From NCBI GenBank assembly GCA_963544615.1, contig CAUUGB010000023.1, positions 1-14,541 of the forward strand: a stretch of DNA of 14,541 nucleotides, written 5' to 3'. The notes beneath the pieces were generated by a model that worked only from the letters and a program-made list of their open reading frames with translations, was not told the origin of the DNA and did no database searches. Below are positions 1-5,454 of the stretch, one piece after another. Every line of letters starts with the position of its first letter. Within the stretch, counting starts at the first letter, position 1. This DNA is from CAUUGB01 sp963544615. GTDB taxonomy: Bacteria > Patescibacteriota > Microgenomatia > UBA1400 > PJMF01. A program made the position numbers and the translations under genes.

Positions 1-2
1 GG

Positions 3-77
3 CAACAAGTAGAAAAAGATATGGCTGCATATTTAGCTGCGGTACAGAGTATGACCAACACCAACAGCAGCGAGTAA
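3..77 (+). CDS. C-terminal fragment of an unidentified protein
   Basis: The third forward frame is open from the left edge and ends in TAA at 75-77, giving a 24-residue tail that starts QQVEKDMAAYLAAVQSM and ends TNTNSSE. The amphipathic, alanine-rich helix followed by a polar Asn/Ser/Thr tail looks like a natural C-terminus. The two other forward frames are less protein-like. The family cannot be named from so short a piece. The next gene has its own promoter, so this gene probably ends a separate transcript. No hairpin-plus-T terminator is visible after it. Confidence 0.5.
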   Translation, partial: QQVEKDMAAYLAAVQSMTNTNSSE

Positions 78-101
78 AGTTGGTTTAACGTAGTAAAAAT
101 C

Positions 102-130
102 TTGGCAGATGCGTCTTTTTGTGGTATAAT
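102..130 (+). promoter_or_regulatory. Sigma-70-type promoter for the 172-783 gene
   Basis: TTGGCA (102-107) and a perfect TATAAT (125-130) are separated by exactly 17 bp. Transcription should start near 137, leaving about 35 nt of 5' leader before the ATG at 172. This is the clearest two-box promoter in the window. Most other promoters here have a perfect -10 but no recognisable -35. Confidence 0.8.
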
Positions 131-171
131 ACCCTTGTCTTGTAGGTAAGTGATGATAAAGAAAGTAGTTT

Positions 172-783
172 ATGGCAACCAAACCCTTAGCACCTTTAGT
201 GATTGCATCTTCTGATGAAGGCTTACAACTGAATTTTGGGGTGCGCTTTGGTTTTACTGGGAGTGGTTATGGATTGCCACATTTTGCCACCGCCATTAAA
301 GCTTTGGCTAAAAAATTACCTCAACCTTTGGTCTTGGCATCTTTGCAAGAAGATGATTGGTTAGCAGCCCAGCTGCAGAGTAAAAACCCCAATCTTTATC
401 AAGAAACTCTAGCTAATTTTGCCAAAAAGCATGCTTTGTCTTATGTAGGGCAATTTGATTATGGTGACCCGCGAGACTTAAGTGATAATTTGACTCGTGG
501 TCATATAGTGCGGCCACAAAAAATTCATGTCGCCGACCAAATTTGTTTTACTTTAGGTGGGGGTGAGCAAACTTTTAATTTACGTCAATTAATAATTAGT
601 GCTGATTATTTATTTGCTTTAACTCCCCAGCAAGGTTTAGAAATTCTGCAACCGCAAATTGATTTTTATCGCCGTCTTTTGGGGAATAAACTTAAATTTA
701 CGCGTGAAACTGGTGGTATTTTGGCAGAAAAATTAGTCGCCCAAAATCAGCAAAAACTCACCCAAATTTTATCTCAATTGTAA
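172..783 (+). CDS. Orphan soluble protein, 203 aa, family not recognised
   Basis: I do not recognise this protein. It has no signal peptide, no membrane segment and no nucleotide-binding or metal-binding motif that I can name. Noticeable stretches are FGFTGSGYGLPHF (about residues 27-39), a charged helix LPQPLVLASLQEDDWLAAQL, a GDPRDLSDNLTRGH stretch near residue 98, and a C-terminal helix rich in Gln and Lys. The mixed alternation suggests an alpha/beta cytoplasmic fold. The ATG follows the 102-130 promoter by about 41 nt, but only weak purine stretches stand in for a Shine-Dalgarno. The gene stands alone with its own promoter. It may be a lineage-restricted family. Confidence 0.75.
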   Translation: MATKPLAPLVIASSDEGLQLNFGVRFGFTGSGYGLPHFATAIKALAKKLPQPLVLASLQEDDWLAAQLQSKNPNLYQETLANFAKKHALSYVGQFDYGDPRDLSDNLTRGHIVRPQKIHVADQICFTLGGGEQTFNLRQLIISADYLFALTPQQGLEILQPQIDFYRRLLGNKLKFTRETGGILAEKLVAQNQQKLTQILSQL

Positions 784-804
784 TTGCTTATTAATATTTT
801 TATT

Positions 805-814
805 GGAGGTGATC
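805..814 (+). promoter_or_regulatory. Ten-base anti-SD match without a normal start codon
   Basis: GGAGGTGATC is a 10-nt perfect complement to the usual 3' end of 16S rRNA (GAUCACCUCC). No ATG follows at ribosomal spacing. The nearest possible initiation is a TTG at 822 that would encode only five residues before TAG at 837-839. A small hairpin (832-847, AAGTGT/GCACTT with one wobble pair) lies between this site and the SD of the 872 gene. It could be a ribosome standby site or a mini-leader. It could also be the remnant of a lost gene start. Confidence 0.45.
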
Positions 815-857
815 TATAAAATTGCTAAGTGAAGTGTAGTAGCACTTTAATTAACTA

Positions 858-864
858 AAGGAGG
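858..864 (+). promoter_or_regulatory. Strong Shine-Dalgarno for the 872 gene
   Basis: AAAGGAGG ends 7 nt before the ATG at 872 and fixes that start. It is one of three good SD sequences in the window, the others preceding the YqeY gene and the 10984 gene. Confidence 0.8.
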
Positions 865-871
865 AGAGTAC

Positions 872-1459
872 ATGCTTTATGCCAATTGTGATCTTTTAGT
901 GCAAAAGGCAGCTGAGGGCAATCGTTTTTTGTTAGTAGGAGAGCAAGGCGTTAATTGTCGTCAAGTTAAAATTCCCGTGTGCAAAAGGTTTCCTGGTTTA
1001 CCAGCGCATCAAATGGAAAAAGATTTTTCCTTTCAGCGCAATGAATATGGTAAGTGGGGGATTGTTGCCGGTGGGAATACGTTGGGAATGGTATATTTAA
1101 TTCTCTCTAGCAAAGACAGCCAAGCTTGTGGGCGCAGTTACATTAGTCAACTGGCAACTGGCATGACGGCTACAGTGATTGTGCGCTCTAATGGTGTCAG
1201 TGAGCAATCACCTTATCCTGGATTGTGGGAGACACTGGTTATTCACGCCAAACATGGCGATGTTTTTCGGGTGAGTTGGGGTAGTCATCGTCATCTACGT
1301 GCCGACACCCTGTATTTAGTTTGGGGTCACAGTGTTTATTGTAGTGACTTAGTGCGTTTTGATCGCCTCAGTGAACGTTTAGGCTACTTGCCTTATAATC
1401 ATTGGTGCTGGCAAAACGATGAACTCAAAATTAATTTACGCGATTGGAGAGTGATGTAG
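872..1459 (+). CDS. Orphan Cys/Trp-rich protein, 195 aa, family not recognised
   Basis: The start is fixed by the strong upstream SD. The protein has no membrane segment or signal peptide. It is unusually rich in Cys (at residues 6, 29 and 37 and again in the centre and C-terminal third), Trp and Gly. The centre (YGKWGIVAGGNTLGMVYLILSS) and end (GYLPYNHWCWQNDELKINLRDW) look beta-rich, like a globular binding domain, but I cannot assign a family. Scattered Cys and His residues do not form an obvious CxxC zinc site. It lies 88 bp after the previous gene and is closed by an intrinsic terminator, so it is the last gene of its transcript. A promoter of its own is not clear. TATAAA at 815-820 is a weak candidate. 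Confidence 0.8.
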   Translation: MLYANCDLLVQKAAEGNRFLLVGEQGVNCRQVKIPVCKRFPGLPAHQMEKDFSFQRNEYGKWGIVAGGNTLGMVYLILSSKDSQACGRSYISQLATGMTATVIVRSNGVSEQSPYPGLWETLVIHAKHGDVFRVSWGSHRHLRADTLYLVWGHSVYCSDLVRFDRLSERLGYLPYNHWCWQNDELKINLRDWRVM

Positions 1460-1476
1460 ACTTAGCAAATGATGAC

Positions 1477-1500
1477 CCCCCGGTAAACCCGGGGGTTTTT
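1477..1500 (+). terminator. Rho-independent terminator after the 872-1459 gene
   Basis: A perfect 7-bp GC stem (CCCCCGG at 1477-1483, CCGGGGG at 1489-1495) with a 5-nt TAAAC loop is followed by five T. It begins 17 nt after the stop codon. It cleanly separates the orphan gene from the next transcription unit, and shows that a longer frame opening at 1444 across the hairpin is not the real start of the next gene. Confidence 0.9.
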
Positions 1501-1551
1501 ATGACTTGTTGTTGCCGGGAGTTTGCTAGATACAATTTTTTGTTGGTAAGC

Positions 1552-1557
1552 TATAAT
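1552..1557 (+). promoter_or_regulatory. -10 box implying a leaderless transcript (ATG 1564)
   Basis: A perfect TATAAT ends 6 nt before ATG 1564, so transcription should begin at or within a base or two of the start codon. There is no SD and no room for one. No good -35 is seen 16-18 bp upstream. Confidence 0.7.
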
Positions 1558-1563
1558 AAGTTC

Positions 1564-2436
1564 ATGAGTACATCGCGATTAAAGTCAGCGGGATTACTAG
1601 CTAATTCTCGGCTGCGACCACAAGAGAAAAGTAGCCGCCGCAGTCAAGTTGCCCCTACCTCACCACCACTGAGATCTCGGGTAAAAACCATTACCACTGC
1701 TCCAGCTGTTACTCGGAAGAGTGTCAAGAGTGATACTCACCATCAAGTTACATTAAGGTCATTAAATAAATTACGGCAAGCAATTTTTTGGTATCTTGTT
1801 AGTATTGTCATCATCCCCTTGGTGTTTTTGCTGTTTGTTTTCCCTCTTTTTGTTTCCACCAGTGCCAAAATTAATAGTAAAAAATATCAAGCAGAAAATC
1901 TGGTGGTGCGTCCACAAATGCCTTCTTTTGATGTTCCCCCAGCTTTTACTAATCAAGCTGAACTGAAAATTCATGGGTTTGCTAGTAGTGAACACACGGT
2001 GCAATTTATTGTTAATGGCCAAAGTTTAGCTGAAAACCAATTAAGGGTGGGTATTAGTGGCGAATTTACTTTTATTTTTAAGTTGCGCCCAGGAGAAAAT
2101 ACTCTTGCTGCTTATAGCCAAGATAGTAAAGGAGAAAAATCGGCAGAAACTAAAACCTATACCACTTTTTTAGATCAAGAAGTGCCAGAATTACAGCTGA
2201 AAGAGCCAGTGGAAAAAAATCTTGTTGGTCGCGATAAACAGTTATTAACTGTTGCCGGCACCACCGAAGCTTTAGCTAAAGTGCTGGTTAATTCCGTGCA
2301 AACTACTAGCAATGACCAAGGTGAATTTAGTTTAAGTTATCCGCTTCAAGAGGGAGAAAATCAGCTGACTATTGCCATTAGTGATCGTGCTGGTAATACG
2401 GCTACTTGGGAAGAAATTGTTAATTACAAACCTTAA
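1564..2436 (+). CDS. Membrane-anchored protein with two Ig-like domains
   Basis: This is a 290-aa protein with a very basic, Ser/Thr-rich cytoplasmic N-terminus (residues 1-70) and one membrane segment (about 73-97, IFWYLVSIVIIPLVFLLFVF). Two similar extracellular beta domains follow (about 115-201 and 205-288). Both carry the pattern seen in glucodextranase-B/Big-type Ig-like repeats: a short hydrophobic strand, VNG or VNS, then GEF, GENxL, and a closing D..GN or DSKGE turn. The topology is therefore N-in/C-out. The likely role is a surface or periplasm-facing adhesive or scaffold protein. No enzyme motif is seen. The start at 1564 is preferred over an in-frame ATG at 1444 because the latter crosses the upstream terminator and the promoter. 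Signal peptidase I follows 20 bp downstream with its own -10. Confidence 0.82.
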   Translation: MSTSRLKSAGLLANSRLRPQEKSSRRSQVAPTSPPLRSRVKTITTAPAVTRKSVKSDTHHQVTLRSLNKLRQAIFWYLVSIVIIPLVFLLFVFPLFVSTSAKINSKKYQAENLVVRPQMPSFDVPPAFTNQAELKIHGFASSEHTVQFIVNGQSLAENQLRVGISGEFTFIFKLRPGENTLAAYSQDSKGEKSAETKTYTTFLDQEVPELQLKEPVEKNLVGRDKQLLTVAGTTEALAKVLVNSVQTTSNDQGEFSLSYPLQEGENQLTIAISDRAGNTATWEEIVNYKP

Positions 2437-2440
2437 ATGA

Positions 2441-2449
2441 TGTTATAAT
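2441..2449 (+). promoter_or_regulatory. Extended -10 promoter for lepB, leaderless type
   Basis: TGTTATAAT (TGn plus a perfect -10) ends 7 nt before ATG 2457. It starts 5 nt after the stop of the upstream gene. The extended -10 may compensate for the absence of a -35. The predicted transcript begins at the AUG. Confidence 0.7.
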
Positions 2450-2456
2450 ATTATTC

Positions 2457-3029
2457 ATGGTGATTACTAGAGATAAGATTTATAATCTAATTTTAGATTT
2501 TGCTGAAACAGTGGTGGCTTGTTTGGCAATTTTTTTTGTGGTTTATATTTTTGTGGCTCAACCACATCAGGTGAATGGTCACTCTATGGATCCCACTTTG
2601 CGCACTGAAGAATATTTGCTCACCGAAAAGGTTTCTTATCGTTTTGGCAAACCCAAGCGTGGTGATATTATTGTTTTTCGTGCTCCCACTACAGCTTGCA
2701 TTGGTGATGGCTGCGACTACATTAAACGGATTATTGGTTTGCCAGGGGATAGAGTTAAAGTTGCTGGAGGAAAATTTTATATTAATGGCGAGCAGTTAGA
2801 TGAAAGTCTCTACTTAGATGAAAGTGTGGTCACCAATCCCGGCAGCTTTACTGAAAATGAACGTGAGATTACTTTGGGAGAAAATCAATATTTTGTTTCT
2901 GGTGATAATCGCCCTGGCTCATCTGATTCTCGTTATTGGGGACCAATTGATCAGGCTGCCATTGTTGGCAAAGCCTTTTTTTCTTATTGGCCGGTAGCCA
3001 CCTTTGGCATTATTAATCACGCTAATTAG
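2457..3029 (+). CDS. lepB: Signal peptidase I
   Basis: This 190-aa type I signal peptidase removes signal peptides from exported proteins on the outer face of the membrane by Ser/Lys-dyad chemistry. One N-terminal membrane segment (about 12-34) is followed by all family boxes. These are the catalytic Ser43 in GHSMDPTL, the box C stretch KRGDIIVFRAP (67-77), the catalytic Lys90 in YIKRIIGLPGD, and GDNRPGSSDSRYWGPI near the C-terminus. The length is usual for short bacterial forms. Two cysteines (81 and 86) just before the lysine box could form a disulfide outside the cell. The gene ends 4 nt into the convergent membrane-protein gene. Its leaderless-type promoter lets it be expressed apart from the Ig-like gene upstream, although both probably serve the cell surface. 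Confidence 0.95.
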   Translation: MVITRDKIYNLILDFAETVVACLAIFFVVYIFVAQPHQVNGHSMDPTLRTEEYLLTEKVSYRFGKPKRGDIIVFRAPTTACIGDGCDYIKRIIGLPGDRVKVAGGKFYINGEQLDESLYLDESVVTNPGSFTENEREITLGENQYFVSGDNRPGSSDSRYWGPIDQAAIVGKAFFSYWPVATFGIINHAN

Positions 3030-3412
3030 CTTTGTTTACTCTTAGCCTCTGGCTTTTTTTGCGGCCAAAGTACCAAATAAATCCACAAGAGCGCACTACT
3101 GGTGAGTAAGGCAATGATTAGTGGCAGAGTTAAGGCAAAGTGAGCCAAGATAAAAAATAACCACAAAAAACATACCGCAGCCAACCACAAACCGTAATTT
3201 TTGTTTTGCGTTAAAAAGGTAAAAGTAAAAAAATTTCCTCCCCAAAGTAATAATTGTAGGGGTAAGTAAGCGTCTGGCCAAAAAAGATGGGCAATTTTTT
3301 CTGGAGCAATATAATTTATCAATAGCCAAGATAAAAGATAAAAAAACCCTCCCAGAATTAAAACTTGAATATAGTTTAAGTATTTAAGCAAAAAATGCTT
3401 GATTGGTAGCAT
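3026..3412 (-). CDS. Small polytopic membrane protein, 128 aa
   Basis: The family is not recognised. Hydrophobicity suggests about four membrane segments (near residues 16-33, 50-66, 75-95 and 97-115), with aromatic-rich helices and a lysine-rich cytoplasmic tail (PQKKPEAKSKQS). It carries no catalytic motif. The start is joined to the upstream gene by TAATG (stop and start share one base) with GGGGAG just upstream, indicating translational coupling. It is the last gene of a four-gene minus-strand run headed by the YqeY gene. Its stop overlaps the end of lepB by 4 nt, tail to tail. A partner or stabiliser of the other small proteins in the run is possible but unproven. Confidence 0.7.
   Translation of the reverse strand: MLPIKHFLLKYLNYIQVLILGGFFYLLSWLLINYIAPEKIAHLFWPDAYLPLQLLLWGGNFFTFTFLTQNKNYGLWLAAVCFLWLFFILAHFALTLPLIIALLTSSALLWIYLVLWPQKKPEAKSKQS
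3044..3060 (+). terminator. Possible weak terminator after lepB
   Basis: AGCC-TCT-GGCT followed by seven T lies 14 nt after the lepB stop, inside the end of the convergent gene. The stem is only 4 bp with a 3-nt loop, so this is a weak candidate. Confidence 0.3.
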
Positions 3413-3723
3413 TAAACTCCCCGAAAGTATTGATTTTTTTGTCCCTTTTGGCGCCTATGGACAGGTTTTTTTGTCCCTTTTGATTTCTCAGTTTTTGAGG
3501 TAAGGAGCTTTTTTCGCACTTGAGCTAGCCATTGACAGCAAGTCATCATTTCGCCTTTTAGTTGACCCTTGCTTTGCAGAGTCTCACAAGTTTGTGCCCA
3601 GTTAGCTTCCAGTTGTTGGCAAACTTTTTTTCCTTCTGGAGTTTGGGTGAGAAAAAAAGTAAACAGCACCACATACTCGCTCAAAGCCAGGCCTTGATAA
3701 TAAGTGTGGCTATTTTTATTCAT
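3412..3723 (-). CDS. Small basic soluble protein, 103 aa, unrecognised
   Basis: The family is not recognised. The N-terminal two thirds look helical (ALSEYVVLFTFFLTQTPEGKKV, then QQLEANWAQTCETLQ), and a CC pair sits in MTCCQWLAQ. The C-terminal third (from about residue 75) is extremely basic and low in complexity, rich in Lys, Gly and Gln. That tail is encoded over two identical 17-bp DNA repeats lying in different reading frames, so it may be a recent or unstable addition. The ATG overlaps the end of the preceding gene by 8 nt and has no SD, so reinitiation is likely. It sits between two membrane-protein genes in the yqeY run. Confidence 0.6.
   Translation of the reverse strand: MNKNSHTYYQGLALSEYVVLFTFFLTQTPEGKKVCQQLEANWAQTCETLQSKGQLKGEMMTCCQWLAQVRKKLLTSKTEKSKGTKKPVHRRQKGQKNQYFRGV
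3434..3482. repeat. Pair of identical 17-bp direct repeats
   Basis: TTTTTTTGTCCCTTTTG occurs at 3434-3450 and again at 3466-3482, offset by 32 bp. Because 32 is not a multiple of three, the copies are read in different frames within the 3412-3723 gene, and recombination between them would shift its frame. Each copy contains a seven-base homopolymer prone to slippage. Confidence 0.8.
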
Positions 3724-3994
3724 GTTGCTGTTGTTTTTTTAACCACACTGAAAAAGCTTCAAAAGCTTTCATGCCCCCAGCAACCCCGCTAGCTAAATTG
3801 CCTAGGGTGCGGATGGGGCTAACTAAATAATCAAGTTTACTATTACCATTTTTAACTAAAGTATCAATGTTTTTCATCACTACTCTGGTTTCTTTTAAGA
3901 GCAAAAACAACTGAATACCCACCACAATCAAAACAATTGCCACCAGCAGCATGACGGCAATTAAAACTACTGGTAAAACTTGATTGGGACTCAT
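3716..3994 (-). CDS. Single-pass membrane protein, 92 aa
   Basis: One strong membrane segment (about residues 7-33, VLPVVLIAVMLLVAIVLIV) is followed by a helical cytoplasmic domain with a hinge at LVSPIRTLG and a Gly/Ala-rich stretch (NLASGVAGGMKAFEAF). The layout resembles small DUF948/YtxG-like single-pass proteins, but this is only a general resemblance. It starts 5 nt after the YqeY stop and overlaps the next gene by 8 nt (ATGAATAA), so it is firmly inside the operon. There is no SD. The function is unknown. Confidence 0.72.
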   Translation of the reverse strand: MSPNQVLPVVLIAVMLLVAIVLIVVGIQLFLLLKETRVVMKNIDTLVKNGNSKLDYLVSPIRTLGNLASGVAGGMKAFEAFSVWLKKQQQHE

Positions 3995-3999
3995 AAATA

Positions 4000-4428
4000 T
4001 TAATTAACTTGTTTAATCATAGTTGCTACTCTAGCACCATCAACCCTGCCAGCCGCTTGTTTGATGATTGCCCCAATTAACTGACCTTGGTTAGCATCAC
4101 CCAGCTGAGATTTAACTTGTTTTACTAAAGCTTTTAACTCTTCATCACTTAATTGTTGAGGTAAATAAGCAGACATTAATTTAATTTTTTCTTCTTCAGC
4201 TTGAACTAAATCTTGCCGGTTAGCCCGACGAAAATCACTCAAAGCGTCACGAGATTTTTTGACTTCGCTCGCTACTACTTTTTGGATGCTCTCATCACTC
4301 TCATCGCCGCCGGCAATCACTTGATTTTTCACTGCGGCTAAAATCATTCTAATTACCCCCAACCCAACCATGTCTTTAGCGCGCATGGCGTTTTTCATCT
4401 CTGTGATTAATTGCTCTTTAATAGTCAT
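4000..4428 (-). CDS. yqeY: GatB/YqeY domain protein
   Basis: This 142-aa protein matches the stand-alone YqeY family along its full length. It starts MTIKEQLITEMKNAMRAKDMVGLGVIRMILAAVKN, has the central helical region with RANRQDLVQAEEEKIKLMSAYLPQQLSDEEL, and ends with the G-rich helix GQLIGAIIKQAAGRVDGARV. The fold corresponds to the tRNA-binding tail of GatB amidotransferase subunits. The exact role of free YqeY proteins is not settled, but a tRNA-linked function is usually assumed. The start is supported by AGGAAA 5 nt upstream. The gene heads a run with three small proteins and is preceded by a TATAAT about 27 nt upstream. Confidence 0.9.
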   Translation of the reverse strand: MTIKEQLITEMKNAMRAKDMVGLGVIRMILAAVKNQVIAGGDESDESIQKVVASEVKKSRDALSDFRRANRQDLVQAEEEKIKLMSAYLPQQLSDEELKALVKQVKSQLGDANQGQLIGAIIKQAAGRVDGARVATMIKQVN

Positions 4429-4446
4429 AACGGTTTCCTGTCAATT

Positions 4447-4463
4447 GCTATAATTATTATAGC
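4447..4463. promoter_or_regulatory. Perfect 17-bp dyad carrying -10 boxes on both strands
   Basis: GCTATAATTATTATAGC is a perfect inverted repeat (8-bp arms, one central base). It contains TATAAT on the minus strand (4461-4456), which suits the YqeY gene (about 27 nt before ATG, with TTGGCC 16 bp upstream as a -35). It also contains TATAAT on the plus strand (4449-4454) pointing towards the ZIP gene. It may be a bidirectional promoter, an operator, or both. Confidence 0.6.
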
Positions 4464-4485
4464 ACAATTGGCGTCTTGGCCAAAT

Positions 4486-4499
4486 TGTCCCGCGGGACA
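4486..4499. promoter_or_regulatory. GC-rich perfect palindrome, candidate operator
   Basis: TGTCCCGCGGGACA is a perfect 14-bp palindrome in an otherwise AT-rich spacer between the divergent yqeY and ZIP genes, directly upstream of the candidate yqeY -35. No T-tract follows, so it is not a terminator. The binding protein is unknown. Confidence 0.5.
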
Positions 4500-4544
4500 T
4501 TAAGGTTAGCTGATATTTGCTCGGTGCAACTAGTTGCCATTGGG

Positions 4545-4550
4545 TATAAT
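4545..4550 (+). promoter_or_regulatory. -10 box implying a leaderless ZIP transcript
   Basis: A perfect TATAAT ends 7 nt before ATG 4558. No SD and no convincing -35 are visible. This position also favours ATG 4558 over the TTG at 4555 as the start codon. Confidence 0.7.
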
Positions 4551-4557
4551 ATAGTTG

Positions 4558-5283
4558 ATGGTAATGGTTTTTGGTGCAGCTTTGCTGGTAGCATTAGGCT
4601 CACTTTTGGGAGGGATACTGTTGCTGCATTTTCAGCTGCTATATAAATGGCGCGATTTTTTATTAAGTTTTAGTGCGGGGGCACTTTTAGCAGCTGCTAG
4701 TGGCGAGTTTTTGCCCACAGCCATGCAGAGAGGTCAAGACGCTCATCAAGTGGCATTATTTTTTTTGCTGGGCTTTCTTTTTTTGCCACTTTTAACTCTT
4801 TTTAGTGGTAGTGAAGCTAAGCAGCAAAAAATTAAAGGCATGCTTTTGGTTCTCTCCGATAGCATTCATAATTTTGCTGATGGGGTGGCAATTGCTGCGG
4901 CTTTTTTGTTTGGTGCTAGTCATGGTTGGTGGTTATCGCTAACAATTCTCTTGCATGAACTGCCTCAAGAAGTGGGCGAATTTTATCTTTTAAGTCAAGC
5001 CGGCTACAGCAGCCGGCGGATTATTGCTCTTAATTGGCGCAGTAGTTTAACCACTGTGTTGGGAGCAGCGCTTTTTTATTATTGGGGCAATGGCGGTGAT
5101 GCAACTTATATAGTGATGATGGCCGCTTTGAGTGCCGGTTATTTTTTTTATTTAGTGGCAGCCGATTTATTGCCAGTAATTTTAACTACCACTCCCAAGC
5201 GTTTGGTTTTAGCCAAAGCAGCTACTTTGGGACTAACTCTTTTGGGCTTGTGGCTCACCCTTGGCTTATTTCACCAGCATTAA
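4558..5283 (+). CDS. ZIP-family divalent metal transporter
   Basis: This 241-aa inner-membrane protein of the ZIP family is expected to move Zn(II) or a similar divalent metal into the cytoplasm. About eight membrane segments are visible. The two hallmark metal-site motifs are present: HNFADGV (from His103) in the fourth segment and HELPQEVGE (from His133) in the fifth. The length is typical of short prokaryotic ZIP proteins. No His-rich cytoplasmic loop is seen. The gene is alone on its strand with a leaderless-type promoter and ends 20 bp from the 3' end of a convergent tRNA gene. Metal preference cannot be read from the sequence. The P1B exporter near 9030 would be its functional counterpart. 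Confidence 0.92.
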   Translation: MVMVFGAALLVALGSLLGGILLLHFQLLYKWRDFLLSFSAGALLAAASGEFLPTAMQRGQDAHQVALFFLLGFLFLPLLTLFSGSEAKQQKIKGMLLVLSDSIHNFADGVAIAAAFLFGASHGWWLSLTILLHELPQEVGEFYLLSQAGYSSRRIIALNWRSSLTTVLGAALFYYWGNGGDATYIVMMAALSAGYFFYLVAADLLPVILTTTPKRLVLAKAATLGLTLLGLWLTLGLFHQH

Positions 5284-5303
5284 AGTTTCATAGCTAAACA
5301 ATG

Positions 5304-5376
5304 AGCCGACTCGGGGACTTGAACCCCGGACCTACGGTTTACGATACCGCCGCTCTACCAGCTGAGCTAAGTCGGC
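5304..5376 (-). tRNA. tRNA-Thr (anticodon CGT)
   Basis: A complete 73-nt cloverleaf reads on the minus strand. It has a 7-bp acceptor stem GCCGACT/AGTCGGC, a D-arm GCTC/GAGC, an anticodon stem GCGGT/ACCGT with one G-U pair, loop ATCGTAA, a 5-nt variable loop, and a T-arm CGGGG-TTCAAGT-CCCCG. The anticodon CGT (complement of 5341-5343) decodes ACG. The base after the acceptor stem is T and CCA is not encoded, so CCA must be added after transcription. Confidence 0.95.
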
Positions 5377-5388
5377 TAAGTTAGTTTG

Positions 5389-5394
5389 ATTATA
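5389..5394 (-). promoter_or_regulatory. -10 box of the tRNA-Thr gene
   Basis: TATAAT on the minus strand lies 12 nt before the first base of the mature tRNA, predicting a 5' leader of a few nucleotides for RNase P. No clear -35 is found. Confidence 0.6.
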
Positions 5395-5442
5395 TCATTG
5401 CCGGGTGACTGATTTTCAGCCTCACATTGCCTGTTAAAAGGA

Positions 5443-5448
5443 TATAAT
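5443..5448 (+). promoter_or_regulatory. -10 box implying a leaderless cysS transcript
   Basis: A perfect TATAAT ends 6 nt before ATG 5455, with no SD in between and no usable -35. It lies close to the divergent tRNA promoter (5389-5394). Confidence 0.7.
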
Positions 5449-5454
5449 ACTTAC

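Noticed and set aside
1444..1563. An in-frame ATG at 1444 that would add 40 residues to the Ig-like protein
   Set aside because: It overlaps the upstream gene, crosses a strong terminator and the TATAAT at 1552, and the added residues are not protein-like. ATG 1564 fits the leaderless pattern.
1771..2022. Antisense ORF of 83 aa in the Ig-like gene
   Set aside because: It is a shadow frame within a well-supported coding region with no start signal of its own. The same holds for the antisense frames in cysS, the helicase and the ATPase.
5281..5303. Terminator between the ZIP gene and the tRNA
   Set aside because: No hairpin followed by a T-tract could be found on either strand in this short gap.
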